A stretch of 64,000 nt of DNA from Streptomyces sp. NBC_01298 (GCF_035978755.1 NZ_CP108414.1:5270001-5334000); one strand, 5' to 3'; positions 51,411 through 60,441 are shown, counted from the stretch's first letter. Notes: generated by a model not told the origin, from the sequence alone. A program made the numbers and translations.

Positions 51411-52058
51411 TCAGTCCTTGCGCCCGGTCACGGCTACGGTCACGCCCAGACCGATCATCGCGAGCCCCCCGGCCCCGCCCACGGCGGAGAGCCGCTGCGG
51501 TGACCGGGAGAACCAGCTGCGCGCGGTCGCGGCAACCATGCCCCAGGTGCTGTCGCAGACTACGGCGATCAGGTTGAAGACGAGCCCGAGAAGGAGCATC
51601 TGGGCCGTGACGTGCCCCTGCTCGCGGTCCACGAACTGCGGCAGGACGGCCGCGAAGAACACGATCGTCTTCGGATTGGCCACCCCGACGGCGAACCCCT
51701 CCCACAGGGACCGCCAGTTCCCGTACCGGGCCGCGCCCGCCCCGAACTCCGCACGGAGCGCATGCCGCTGCCGGAAGGCCTTGATCCCGAGGTAGACGAG
51801 GTACGCGGCCCCCGCCAGCTTGAGCGCCGTGAACACGAGCACGGACCGCTCCACCACCGACCCCACCCCGAAGGCCACGGCGACGACGAGCACGTACGCC
51901 CCCAGCGTGTTCCCGGCCACGGTGATCAGAGCGGCCCGCCACCCCTGGGACAACGCCCGCCCGATGACGAAGAGCACGCTCGGCCCGGGGATGAGGATCA
52001 GCAGCAAGGACATGGCGGCGAACGCCAACAGCCGGTCAGTGGACACCATGCGGTTCAT
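51411..52058 (-). CDS. LysE-family exporter
   Basis: 215 aa, six membrane helices. FAAMSLLLILIPGPSVLFVIGRALSQGWRAAL is the LysE/RhtB signature, with NTLGAYVLVVAVAFGVGS, YLVYLGIKAFRQ and VGVANPKTIVFFAAVLPQFV following. Exports amino acids or derivatives. ATG 52058 or 52049. Confidence 0.93.
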   Translation of the reverse strand: MNRMVSTDRLLAFAAMSLLLILIPGPSVLFVIGRALSQGWRAALITVAGNTLGAYVLVVAVAFGVGSVVERSVLVFTALKLAGAAYLVYLGIKAFRQRHALRAEFGAGAARYGNWRSLWEGFAVGVANPKTIVFFAAVLPQFVDREQGHVTAQMLLLGLVFNLIAVVCDSTWGMVAATARSWFSRSPQRLSAVGGAGGLAMIGLGVTVAVTGRKD

Positions 52059-52347
52059 CGTTCCGGACGGGTGGGGGGATGGGGAAGGGGTTTTCGGCGG
52101 GTGGCGGCGAGCCCGCCGCCGGGTAAGTCGCCGGGTAAAACGAGAGATGGGACGACATACGGCCCATCGCGATCAGGGGTCCTCCCGTACGGGCCCGGGG
52201 GCCCGTAGGAGCACCCCTGCCGCGGCTGTACACTGCACGCACGAATCCGGGGGGATGACGTAGTCGCGCCGCCGCGTCCACTGCGTCCACCGAGTGCCCA
52301 TCGCGCGCACCGGCCCCCCGACCAGCACTTATGTCCCAGGGGGGACC

Positions 52348-54057
52348 TTGAACTTCTCGCGCCACATGCGCCCCGGCCGCCTCGCGGTCTGCACCGCCAT
52401 CGTCCTCGCCACGGGCATGACCCTGGCCGGAACCGCCTCGGCCACCGATGGCGACTCCCACGGCTCCGTGGCACGCCCGGCCCCGAAGGCGGAGGCGCCC
52501 CTCGGCCCGCTCGCCGGGAAGCACAAGGCGGCCTCCGCCGGCCTGCGCGCCGCCACCCTCGCCCCGCGCCTCGACGCGGACGGCGACAACATCCCCGACT
52601 CGCTCTACCAGGCGATCAGCGGCACGTACTTCGTGAACCCGGGTGGTGCCACCGAGCACTTCAAGTACGCGGTGGGCGAGGCCGGCGACTACCTCGACTA
52701 CAAGGACGTCATCCCGTTCGGCCGGGTCGACGGCGGTAACGAGACCGACCTGCTGGCCCTCACGGCCGACGGCGAGCTGACCTTCTTCGGCTCCCAGTGG
52801 CGCGACGGCGCGCAGAGCCGGTCCTGGTCCGGCCGCGGCTGGGGCATCTACAACAAGGTCTTCGCCCCCGGCGACATCAACCGCGACGGCTACGTCGACC
52901 TGCTGGCCCGCACCCCGGACGGCGTCCTCTACCTGTACCCCGGCAGCGGAAACCCGAGCTCCCCCCTCAAGGGGCGCATCAAGATCGGCGCGGGCTGGCA
53001 GGCCTACGACCAGCTGGTCGGCACCAACGACATCAACAGCGACGGCATCGCCGACCTGGTCGCCCGCGACTTCTCCGGCGTCCTCTACGCCTACCTGGGC
53101 ACCGGCAGCACCAGCGCCCCGTTCAAGCCCCGCAAGACGATCGGCAGCGGCTGGAACGCGTACAACCAGATCGTGGGCCTGGACGACATCGACGGCGACG
53201 GAAACGGCGACATGATCGCCCGCACCGTCTCCGGCCAGACGTACGTCTACAAGGGCAACGGCGCAGGCGCCTTCAAGCCGCGCGCGACCAGCAGCACCGG
53301 TTGGAACGTCGCCACCCTCTTCGCCCAGCAGGGCGGCAACCCCGACTTCGGGCGCAACGACCTGCTCGGCCGCGACTCCGGCGGCACGCTCTGGTGGTAC
53401 TACTCCAAGAACAACGGAACCCTCAGCAGCCGCACCAAGATCAGCGACACGGGCGGCTGGAAGGGTGCCAAGATCACCTGGGGCTCCTCCTTCACCAACC
53501 GCAACCAGAGCGCGATCCTGGAGCAGACCTCCAACGGCGCCCTCTACCTCAACGGTGACTACAAGGGCCTCGGCTGGGGCTCGTACAACACCCTGGTCGC
53601 CCCGGGTGACCTCAGCAACGACGGCACCGGCGACCTCCTCGGCCGCGACGGCTCCGGCAACCTGTACCTGTTCCAGGGCAACGGGGTCGGCGGCACCCAG
53701 AACAAGATCAAGATCGGTGGCGGCTGGGGCGTCTACAACAAGCTGACCGGCGCCGGCGACCTCACGGGCGACGGCCGCGCCGACCTGCTGGCCCGCGACG
53801 GCTCCGGCAATCTGTACCTGTACGCCGGTACCGGGGTCCCCTCGGCCCCGTTCAAGTCGCGCGTCCGCGTCGGTTACGGCTACGAGGGCTACAAGCAGCT
53901 CGTCGTCACCGGCGACCTCACCGGAGACGGCCGCGCCGAGCTCCTCGCCACCGACTCCGCGGGCGTCCTGTGGCGCTACGACTCGTACAGCACGGGCAAG
54001 CTGAAGAGCCGCGTCAAGATCGGCACGAACTACCAGATCTACCCGAACCAGTACTGA
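52348..54057 (+). CDS. Secreted FG-GAP/VCBS-repeat protein
   Basis: About 569 aa from TTG 52348 (GGGGGGA just upstream; ATG 52366 possible). Signal peptide ending ...GTASA. The mature part has about ten repeats of a D-x-(N/D)-x-DG motif: APGDINRDGYVDLLARTPDG, GTNDINSDGIADLVARD, GLDDIDGDGNGDMIART, GAGDLTGDGRADLLARDGSG. These Ca2+-binding FG-GAP blades build a beta-propeller used for polysaccharide or surface binding. No catalytic domain is seen. A single transcription unit with a strong terminator. Confidence 0.9.
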   Translation: MNFSRHMRPGRLAVCTAIVLATGMTLAGTASATDGDSHGSVARPAPKAEAPLGPLAGKHKAASAGLRAATLAPRLDADGDNIPDSLYQAISGTYFVNPGGATEHFKYAVGEAGDYLDYKDVIPFGRVDGGNETDLLALTADGELTFFGSQWRDGAQSRSWSGRGWGIYNKVFAPGDINRDGYVDLLARTPDGVLYLYPGSGNPSSPLKGRIKIGAGWQAYDQLVGTNDINSDGIADLVARDFSGVLYAYLGTGSTSAPFKPRKTIGSGWNAYNQIVGLDDIDGDGNGDMIARTVSGQTYVYKGNGAGAFKPRATSSTGWNVATLFAQQGGNPDFGRNDLLGRDSGGTLWWYYSKNNGTLSSRTKISDTGGWKGAKITWGSSFTNRNQSAILEQTSNGALYLNGDYKGLGWGSYNTLVAPGDLSNDGTGDLLGRDGSGNLYLFQGNGVGGTQNKIKIGGGWGVYNKLTGAGDLTGDGRADLLARDGSGNLYLYAGTGVPSAPFKSRVRVGYGYEGYKQLVVTGDLTGDGRAELLATDSAGVLWRYDSYSTGKLKSRVKIGTNYQIYPNQY

Positions 54058-54067
54058 CCCGCTGAAC

Positions 54068-54113
54068 CCCGAGCCGGGGCGCCCCTCCACCCGGAGGAGC
54101 GCCCCGGCTCGGG
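54068..54113. terminator. 15-bp hairpin terminator
   Basis: CCCGAGCCGGGGCGC / GCGCCCCGGCTCGGG, perfect stem, 16-nt loop, 10 bp after the FG-GAP protein stop. Confidence 0.75.
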
Positions 54114-54173
54114 CGTAGCCGCTCGCGGTCTATTCGGTTGCTGCCGGGCGGCGCCGTCGGATAGGAAACACGC

Positions 54174-54728
54174 ATGCTAAAAGGCAACACGGTGGGGCTC
54201 AGGGCCCGGCACGAGGACGACATCCCCATCCTGCACGCCGGTCTCCACGACGACGTGGCCACCGCCTCCCGGTCCACCGGGCAACCGTGGCGACCGCTCA
54301 TGGCCGGCTCGAAGGCCCTGTCGTTCATGGTCGACGACAGCGCACCGGGGCACGTCCCGTTCTCCGTGGTGGACCTGGAGAGCGACGCCCTGGTCGGCAC
54401 CGCGACCCTGTGGGGCCTCGACAACCACAACCGGTCCGGGCACGTCGGACTCGGGCTGCTGCCGTCCGCACGGGGCAAGGGCTACAGCACCGACGTGGTC
54501 GCGGTCCTGTGCCACTACGGATTCGTCGTACGCGGCCTGCACCGACTGCAGATCGAGACCCTGGCGGACAACGAGCCGATGCTCCGGTCCGCCGAGCGCA
54601 ACGGGTTCGTCCGCGAGGGCGTCCTGCGCTCCTCGGCCTGGGTGATGGGCGAGTTCCTGGACGAGGTCCTGCTCGGCCTCCTGGCCAAGGACTGGGCGCC
54701 GGCCCCACCACGGCACGAGGGCCGCTGA
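54174..54728 (+). CDS. RimJ/RimL-type GNAT acetyltransferase
   Basis: 184 aa. GNAT_3 layout: VGLRARHEDDIPILHAG, GTATLWGLDNHNRSGHVGLGLLPSARGKGYSTDVVAVLC (motif A), RLQIETLADNEPMLRSAERNGFVREGVLR. Ends 9 bp before the left end of the IS630 element. Substrate unknown. AGGAAA precedes ATG 54174. Confidence 0.92.
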   Translation: MLKGNTVGLRARHEDDIPILHAGLHDDVATASRSTGQPWRPLMAGSKALSFMVDDSAPGHVPFSVVDLESDALVGTATLWGLDNHNRSGHVGLGLLPSARGKGYSTDVVAVLCHYGFVVRGLHRLQIETLADNEPMLRSAERNGFVREGVLRSSAWVMGEFLDEVLLGLLAKDWAPAPPRHEGR

Positions 54729-54735
54729 CGCGGCG

Positions 54736-55821
54736 CTAGTGACCTGGTTTGGAGATCCTGTCGCAGTAGCGGCAGATGCGGTCGAGGATCTGGTCGGCGG
54801 TCTTGGTCCACTTGAACGGCCTGGCCTGGTCGTTCCAGACCTCGATCCAGCCTTCGAGTGCGGCCTTGAGGTCGTCGAGTGAGCAGAACACTCCGCGTTC
54901 GAGGCAGCGTCGTTCCAGCTCGGCAAACCACCGCTCGACCTGGTTGATCCACGACGAGTACGTGGGAGTGAAGTGGAGCTGGAACCGGGGATGCGCAAGG
55001 AGCCACTTGCGCACGACCGGCGCCTTGTGGGCAGAGAGGTTGTCGCAGATGACGTGGACCGCCAGGCCCGGATCGGTCTGGCGGTCGATGTCGTCGAGGA
55101 AGTCCCGGAAGTCCACAGCCCGGTGCTGCGCGGACAGTTTCGTGATCACCCTGCCAGTCGCGGTGTTCAGGGCGGCGAACAGGTCGACGGTGCCATGCCG
55201 GACGTAGTCGAAGCTCCGCCGTTCGGGGACTCCGGGCAGCATCGGCAGGACCGGTGCGGTCCGCTCCAGGGCCTGGATCTGCGGTTTCTCGTCCACGGCG
55301 AACACGGCCGCGTTCGCCGGCGGGGCGAGGTAGAGGCCGACGACATCGCGGATCTTGTCGATCAGGAACGGGTCCGGGGAGATCTTGAAGGTCTCGGTCC
55401 GCCAGGGCTGCAGGCCGAAGGCATGCCAGATCCTCAGCACGCTCGCCGGGGAGATCCCCACCACCTTGGCCAGCTCCCGCTTCGACCAGTGTGTCCCGCC
55501 CGCAGGTGTCTGTTCGAGGGTGCGGACCACCACCTCTTCGACCTGGGCGTCGGTAATGGTCCGCGGCACCCCGGGCCGCGGCTCGTCCGACAGGCCGTTC
55601 AGGCGGTCCCGCAGGAACCGGGACCGCCATCTGGCTACCGTCTTGCGCTCAGTGTCCAACCGCGCGGCGACCACGGTGTTGTTCCACCCTCGTGCGCACG
55701 CGAGCACGATCCGCGCTCGCTGGGCCAGGCCCTGCGCAGTTGAACGCCGCCCGGCCCAGCTCTCCAACGTCAGTCGCTCAGCTTCCGACAGCACCACTGG
55801 CGGCAGCCTGTTATCGCCCAT
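54736..55821 (-). CDS. IS630-family transposase
   Basis: 361 aa and apparently intact. N-terminal HTHs (SWAGRRSTAQGLAQRARIVL, WNNTVVAARLDTERKTVARW; SKRELAKVVGISPASVLRIW). DDE core: AVDEKPQIQALERTAP (D ~176), HVICDNLSAHKAPVV (D ~263), YSSWINQVERWFAELERR (E ~302). Its stop lies within the left terminal repeat. All three acidic residues are present, so mobility is possible. Confidence 0.95.
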   Translation of the reverse strand: MGDNRLPPVVLSEAERLTLESWAGRRSTAQGLAQRARIVLACARGWNNTVVAARLDTERKTVARWRSRFLRDRLNGLSDEPRPGVPRTITDAQVEEVVVRTLEQTPAGGTHWSKRELAKVVGISPASVLRIWHAFGLQPWRTETFKISPDPFLIDKIRDVVGLYLAPPANAAVFAVDEKPQIQALERTAPVLPMLPGVPERRSFDYVRHGTVDLFAALNTATGRVITKLSAQHRAVDFRDFLDDIDRQTDPGLAVHVICDNLSAHKAPVVRKWLLAHPRFQLHFTPTYSSWINQVERWFAELERRCLERGVFCSLDDLKAALEGWIEVWNDQARPFKWTKTADQILDRICRYCDRISKPGH

Positions 55822-55925
55822 CCCGTCAGGACACCGGACCGAAACCCGCCCCGTCAGGCAGAACCCAAGATCTGAAACAGAACACGACTCATGGGGCGAG
55901 CCCAGACCTCAAACCCAGATCACTA
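54737..55925. mobile_element. IS630-family insertion sequence, complete
   Basis: Terminal inverted repeats start TAGTGACCTGGTTTGGAG (left) and TAGTGATCTGGGTTTGAG (right, reverse complement). TA dinucleotides at both ends fit the TA target of IS630/Tc1-mariner elements. It carries one intact transposase. Its right TA is shared with the left end of the adjacent MITE. Confidence 0.88.
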
Positions 55926-56090
55926 GGCCGTCTCTTCCGGATCTTGCCGGGCCCGCGTCGTCCGGCACCGCACCTCGCCGCACTGCCGAGGCACCCGAGT
56001 ACGTCCAGTACGCGGGAGCCCCGGCAGCGCGCCGAGGCACGGCACCGGACGACGCGGGCCTGACCGGCAAGATCCGAAAGAGACGACCTA
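55924..56090. mobile_element. 167-bp foldback MITE inserted at TA
   Basis: Its ends TAGGCCGTCTCTTCCGGATC and TAGGTCGTCTCTTTCGGATC (reverse complement) are nearly identical, and the arms continue to pair almost to the centre (a GTCCA loop). TA at both ends indicates a TA-duplicating transposase. The termini differ from those of the neighbouring IS630, so a different element probably mobilised it. It coincides with the stop codon of the gamma-CA-like gene. Confidence 0.85.
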
Positions 56091-56729
56091 GCCGAGGTCC
56101 AGAACCTCATCGTCCGCGTGCGCGCCGAACTCGGCGACGCGCACCTCCGCGATGCGCTCGTACCGGCTGATCCGGTCGGTCCACTCCGCGTCGACGCCGA
56201 ACGCCACCTGCGCGAAGCCCACCCGCCCGATGGCCTCGGCCAGGCCCGGATCGCCGGGGGCCAGCAGCCGCACCGGCGCGTCGAGCGCCACGGTGTGCGG
56301 CGGCACGAAGAACTCGTCCGGCAGAACGGCGCGCGCGTGGACGAGCGCGCCGACGGCGACGACCGAGCCCGCCCCCAACCGTGCGCACTGCAGGACCGTC
56401 GCCGAGGTCGCCACATAGGCGCACCTGCCGACCTCGCAGCCCAGCAGCGTGGCATGCGGCCCCACGAACACGTGGTCGCCGACGAGCACCGGCTGATCCC
56501 CGGCGACAGCAGACCCGCGCAGCACCGCGTTCTCGCAGATCACCGCCGCCTCACCGACCTCGATCCGAGACCCCTCGGCATCGAGGACCGCGCCGTACAT
56601 CACCCGCGCCCTCGGCCCCACGCGGACGTCACCGACGAGCGTGGCCGTCGGGGCGATGTAGGCGGTGGGATGGACCTGCGGTTCGTGCCCGCGGTGCCGG
56701 ATGCGGATTCCCTGCGATTCAGCGCTCAT
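56088..56729 (-). CDS. Gamma-carbonic-anhydrase-like left-handed beta-helix protein
   Basis: 213 aa from ATG 56729. LbH hexapeptide repeats: HPTAYIAPTATLVGDVRVGPRARVMYG, IEVGEAAVICENAVLRG, GDHVFVGPHATLLGCEVG. Candidate Zn ligands: only VGPHAT resembles the family HxxxxH/HG pattern, so catalytic carbonic anhydrase activity is uncertain. The C-terminal helical tail (ADPGLAEAIGRVGFAQVAFG-like) is typical of actinobacterial members. Its TAG stop is formed by the TA target of the MITE. Confidence 0.82.
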   Translation of the reverse strand: MSAESQGIRIRHRGHEPQVHPTAYIAPTATLVGDVRVGPRARVMYGAVLDAEGSRIEVGEAAVICENAVLRGSAVAGDQPVLVGDHVFVGPHATLLGCEVGRCAYVATSATVLQCARLGAGSVVAVGALVHARAVLPDEFFVPPHTVALDAPVRLLAPGDPGLAEAIGRVGFAQVAFGVDAEWTDRISRYERIAEVRVAEFGAHADDEVLDLG

Positions 56730-56817
56730 GCGCGGATTCTCGCCCGACCGGCCGCGCGCACGCTGGCGGATTTCCGACGTCGCGTCCGCCGGGACCGTCA
56801 TCCGGCCTTCTCGCACA

Positions 56818-57106
56818 CTTCCTGTCCTGCCGGGGCCGTGTATGGATGACCCTCGGCCGGAGGGGGCTGCGTATCTGCAACCGGGCCGCTCCTCCCTGTC
56901 CTCCCTCCCGGCCGTTCCTCGGGGGGATCCCGGAAGTCTTGTGGCGTTTCGGGGTGGGTCGGTCGGTCAAGGGTGGCCGAAGGCCATCGCGAAGCGACGC
57001 GACCGAAGGGAGCGCCCTTGAGGGACCGGCCCGCACCGAAAGGACACTGGACTGCCGGGCTCCCCCCGGACCATGTCAACGCCACCGACCGGCCCGCAGC
57101 TCAGGC
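56818..57106 (+). repeat. Dispersed repeat, copy C (289 bp, partial)
   Basis: Matches the inner 290 bp of copies A and B, from CTTCCTGTCCTGCC to GCAGCTCAGGC, but lacks their outer ~180 bp. It fills most of the 371-bp gap 56730-57100 and ends at the DUF397 stop. Confidence 0.9.
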
Positions 57107-57286
57107 CTCCGTGACCCCACCCACGAACGCGGCCCAGGACCGGGGCGACACCGCCAGCTCGGGACCGGCCGTCACCTTGGAGTCCCGGATGTGGACGGAG
57201 TCGACGCAGCTGGCGACCTCTACGCAGTCGTCTCCGTCGCCGCTGCTGTAGCTGCTCTTGAACCACCGCAACCGGGAGCTGTTCAC
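57101..57286 (-). CDS. DUF397 protein
   Basis: 61 aa. LRWFKSSYSSGDGDDCVEVA and VHIRDSKVTAGPELAVSPRSWAAFV are the DUF397 signature. GTG 57286 overlaps the HTH gene stop (GTGA). Such proteins are partners of Scr1/WhiJ-type HTH regulators, probably binding them to control development or antibiotic genes. The last codons lie at the edge of repeat copy C. Confidence 0.92.
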   Translation of the reverse strand: MNSSRLRWFKSSYSSGDGDDCVEVASCVDSVHIRDSKVTAGPELAVSPRSWAAFVGGVTEA

Positions 57287-58119
57287 AGAGTTCCTCGCAT
57301 TCGCATCAACAGGCCCACGCTGTCCGCAGGATTGAGGGCCTGGATGCGAAGTTTGGCATACCTCTGGTGGAGGAGGCTGATGTCTTTCGGGGTCGAGATC
57401 ACCTGTCCTGTCTGCTGTCCCTCGCTGTAGCCGAGCCAGTCGTTTTCTTCCGTCTCAAGGAGACGGAAGGGCCCGCCGAGCCCCGCATGTTCCGGGCTGA
57501 TCGTCGGCATGATCTGCAGATCAACGTTGGGCAGTCGAGTGCACGCGAGGAGGTGGTCGATCAGCTCGATGGTCACCTCCGGGCCTCCCGTCCGCCGCTC
57601 GATCACCGCTTCGTCGAGGATGAAACTGAAGATCGTGTACGGCGTCCGGTGCAGGACCCTCTGCCTCTTCAGTCGCGCCACGATGCGGGCTTCGATCTCC
57701 TCGGTCGTAGGCAGTGGCAGCACTGCGGCGATCAGTGCACGGGCGTAGGACTCCGGCTGTAACAGGCCGGGGACCGAGCGCGACTCGTACGTATTCAGCG
57801 TTACCGCGTCCTCCTCCAGCTCCGCCCACCGCCGGAACCACTTCGCCAGCCCCCGCCGCCGCGTCAGCTGTTTCGCGGCGATGCGGATGACGCCGAAGGC
57901 GTCGAGCACCTCCTCCACCCGGTCCACGAACCTCGTGGACGGGTGCCGCCGTCCCTGTTCCACCGACCCGATGTACTGCACGGAGTACCTGATCAGTGGG
58001 TGCAGTTGCTCCTGGGTCAGGCCGGCGCGTTTCCTGAAGGCCTTGACCGTCTCGCCGAAGTTGCGCAGGTCGGGGTCTGTCCCGGCCTCGTTGTCACCGC
58101 TGTCATCGACACTCGCCAT
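57283..58119 (-). CDS. Scr1/WhiJ-family HTH regulator (DUF5753)
   Basis: 278 aa from ATG 58119 (GGAGGTGACC upstream). Xre-type HTH at ~15-75 (VKAFRKRAGLTQEQLHPLIRYS, YIGSVEQGRRHPS), then the DUF5753 domain (RWAELEEDAVTLNTYESRSVPGLLQPESYARAL, TRLPNVDLQIMPTISPEHAGLGGPFRLLE). Family members partner with DUF397 proteins and ATPases at whiJ-like loci. The overlap with DUF397 is a GTGA. Confidence 0.93.
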   Translation of the reverse strand: MASVDDSGDNEAGTDPDLRNFGETVKAFRKRAGLTQEQLHPLIRYSVQYIGSVEQGRRHPSTRFVDRVEEVLDAFGVIRIAAKQLTRRRGLAKWFRRWAELEEDAVTLNTYESRSVPGLLQPESYARALIAAVLPLPTTEEIEARIVARLKRQRVLHRTPYTIFSFILDEAVIERRTGGPEVTIELIDHLLACTRLPNVDLQIMPTISPEHAGLGGPFRLLETEENDWLGYSEGQQTGQVISTPKDISLLHQRYAKLRIQALNPADSVGLLMRMRGTL

Positions 58120-58247
58120 GGAGGTCACCTCCCCGGCAACATGTTCACCGTCAGTGACCGAGACTGTCCAGAGCGCGAACTCGTACAGATGAAAAGTAGC
58201 GGTTCGCTTGCTGGGGAACACCCCGCCCCACGCGGGACTTTGCTCCC

Positions 58248-58700
58248 ATGACCACACCCTCGGGCCCGGCCCGAACCCTCGCACGCACGTTCACTCAGCG
58301 TTTCAGCTCCACCCTGCGCGGCGCCCGCCTCGCCCGGCAGCTGGCGCTCGTCGAGCTGCACGACTGGGGGATCCCCGACCGCAGCGGGCTCTCCGAGGAC
58401 GCCGGGCTGCTCGTCGCGGAGCTCGCCGCCAACGCGGTGACCCATGGGCGGGTCCAGGGGCGGGACTTCGAGCTGCGGATGAGCCTGCTTCCCGGGGCGC
58501 TGCGCATCGAGGTGTCCGATGCCCGGCGGGACCGCCGGCCGGCCGTGCGGCCGCACGAGTACGGGGCCGAGACCGGCTACGGCATGCGCCTCGTCGATGC
58601 CGTCGCCGCCGACTGGGGGGTCAGGGACCGGGTGGTCGGGAAGACGGTCTGGGCGGAGCTGCGCCTCCTGGGCGCGGTCACGGTCACGGTCACGGTGTAG
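58248..58700 (+). CDS. RsbW-like ATP-binding (HATPase_c) protein
   Basis: 150 aa. GHKL fold: VAELAANAVTHGRVQGRDFELRM (N box), LRIEVSDARRDRRP (G1) and AETGYGMRLVDAVAADWGV (G2). Anti-sigma-factor kinase-like, of the type divergent from HTH/DUF397 pairs. The C-terminal VTVTVTV is a simple repeat. ATG 58248 is divergent from the HTH gene. Overlaps the next gene's stop by 11 bp. Confidence 0.9.
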   Translation: MTTPSGPARTLARTFTQRFSSTLRGARLARQLALVELHDWGIPDRSGLSEDAGLLVAELAANAVTHGRVQGRDFELRMSLLPGALRIEVSDARRDRRPAVRPHEYGAETGYGMRLVDAVAADWGVRDRVVGKTVWAELRLLGAVTVTVTV

Positions 58701-59253
58701 CCCGCCACCGCGGTGCACTGTCGTCCGGTCTGTCCGGGCTCGCGAAGTGGAACGGGACTCCGAGGTGGGCCGCCAGAGCAGTGCCGGCCCGGGCGGCCGC
58801 GGCGGCGTGGGGGTCAAGGGGGCCACGGTCGGCGCCTTCGGCTTCGAGGGCGCGGGTACCCGTGCCCCAGTAGACGGTGGCCAGCGCGTGTTCCCCGGCC
58901 GGTTCCTCCGTCACGGCGAGCAGCCGCACGAACCAGTCGTGGACCGTGTCCCCGTCCCAGACGGCCTCGATCGCCACCACCCGGGCCCGGATGCCGGAGG
59001 CGATGGCGGCCAGTGACTCCAGGTCGAGCGGGCAGTCGGGGGTGCGGGCCACCCGGTCGCCGAAGTGGACGTAGCGGTCGGAGACCAACTCCTGGGCCTC
59101 GTAGAGGCCCACACCCTGGGCGCGGCGGGCCTCCCAGACCACGCGGACGGCGTACATCATGCGGTCCTGGAGGACGTACCCGTCCACCTGGCGGCGGATG
59201 CCCTCCGGGAGGCCCTCCCACAGTTCGGCCGTGCCGTCCAGGTCCTCGCTCAC
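58690..59253 (-). CDS. Hypothetical cytosolic protein
   Basis: 187 aa. LPEGIRRQVDGYVLQDRMMYAVRVVWEARRAQGVG and ARGAR-like VARTPDCPLDLESLAAIASGI suggest a helical fold. No family recognised; no export signal. ATG 59253 overlaps the stop of the gene upstream (ATGA), so it is coupled to the 82-aa protein. Confidence 0.75.
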   Translation of the reverse strand: MSEDLDGTAELWEGLPEGIRRQVDGYVLQDRMMYAVRVVWEARRAQGVGLYEAQELVSDRYVHFGDRVARTPDCPLDLESLAAIASGIRARVVAIEAVWDGDTVHDWFVRLLAVTEEPAGEHALATVYWGTGTRALEAEGADRGPLDPHAAAAARAGTALAAHLGVPFHFASPDRPDDSAPRWRATP

Positions 59254-59498
59254 GCCGGGTCCTCCGGGACGAACAGGCTGACCTGGTAGGTCGAAGGGTG
59301 CTCGAGGCGGCCGCAGAAGAGGTCGATGCGGAGCTGCGACGGGTCGCTGACGGTGCCGTCGGCCCGCAGGCGGCCGACGTACGCCCGGACCTCCGACTCC
59401 TCGGCCGTCGAGAACAGCGGCTCCCAGCGGCCGCGGGCGTCCGCCGTCCGCTGGGTGGCTCGAATCCTGCTGCGTGCGCGCTTGCGTTGGCCCGGCAT
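59250..59498 (-). CDS. Small basic hypothetical protein
   Basis: 82 aa from ATG 59498. Arg-rich N-terminus (QRKRARSRIRATQRTADARG), then SEVRAYVGRLRADGTVSDPS and YQVSLFVPEDPA. Coupled by ATGA to the 187-aa gene downstream. Function unknown. Confidence 0.65.
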   Translation of the reverse strand: MPGQRKRARSRIRATQRTADARGRWEPLFSTAEESEVRAYVGRLRADGTVSDPSQLRIDLFCGRLEHPSTYQVSLFVPEDPA

Positions 59499-59580
59499 GG
59501 GGTCATGTTCGCCGTGGACGGCTCCCCGGTGCCACAGGGTTTCGACCGGCCGGGGTTTCACCTCGCCCCGGCCCCCCCTG

Positions 59581-60441
59581 CTAGAGGTACTGCCCGAAGT
59601 CGTCCAGGATCCGCAGGATCTCCGCCTCGCCCTCCGAGGGGAGCTGGAGGACGACCTCCTCGATGCCCAGGTCGGCGTAGTGGGACATCTTGCCGGGGGT
59701 GGGCTGGACGGCGTACGGGACCACCTGGAGGGACTTGGGGTCGCGGCCGGCGGCCTCCCAGACCTGGCGCAGCGCCGGGAGGGACTCCGTCAGGCCGCCT
59801 CCGCCGATCGGGAGCCAGCCGTCGCTGTGGTCGGCGATCGCCGCGAAGAGCTTCGGGCCCGCCTGGCCGCCGATCAGGGTGCGGGGGCCGTACAGGGGGA
59901 CGCCCGGGGCGAGTTCGCGCGGGGTCTGCGCCGGCTTGGGGTGGGCCGAGCTGGCCTGGACGGAGGAGAACTGGCCGACGTACGCCGTGGGGTGCGGGGA
60001 CCACAGGGTCCGCATCAGGGCCATGCGGTCGCGGACCAGCTCGCGGCGGGTGCGCCACTCGACTCCGTGGTCGGCGGCCTCCTCCACGTTCCAGCCGTAG
60101 CCGATGCCGAGCGTGACGCGGCCGCCGGACAGGTGGTCCAGCGTGGCGACCTGCTTCGCGAGGTCGATGGGGTCGTGCTGGGCGACGAGGGTGATGCCGG
60201 TGCCGAGGTGGAGCCGCTCGGTGACGGCGGAGGCCTGGCCGAGGGCGACGAAGGGGTCCAGGGTGCGCCCGTACATCTCCGGGAGCTCGCCGCCCATGGG
60301 GGCCGGGGTGACGCGGCTGACCGGGATGTGGGTGTGCTCGGGGAGGTAGAGACCGGAGAAGCCGCGTTCCTCCAGGGCGCGGGCGAGGGGGACGGGAGCG
60401 ATGGTGCGGTCGGTGAGGAAGACGGTCGTGGCGATCCGCAT
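59581..60441 (-). CDS. LLM-class F420-dependent oxidoreductase
   Basis: 286 aa. RIATTVFLTDRTIAPVPLARALEERGF, YLPEHTHIPVSR, HLGTGITLVAQHDPIDLAKQVATLDHLSGGRVTLGIGYGWN and RTLIGGQAGPKLFAAIADHSDGWLP. TIGR03619 subgroup. GGAGGT lies 9-10 nt before ATG 60441; GTG 60453 overlaps it. No palindromic operator of the type seen at 39268 is present here. Third LLM enzyme of the window. Confidence 0.92.
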   Translation of the reverse strand: MRIATTVFLTDRTIAPVPLARALEERGFSGLYLPEHTHIPVSRVTPAPMGGELPEMYGRTLDPFVALGQASAVTERLHLGTGITLVAQHDPIDLAKQVATLDHLSGGRVTLGIGYGWNVEEAADHGVEWRTRRELVRDRMALMRTLWSPHPTAYVGQFSSVQASSAHPKPAQTPRELAPGVPLYGPRTLIGGQAGPKLFAAIADHSDGWLPIGGGGLTESLPALRQVWEAAGRDPKSLQVVPYAVQPTPGKMSHYADLGIEEVVLQLPSEGEAEILRILDDFGQYL

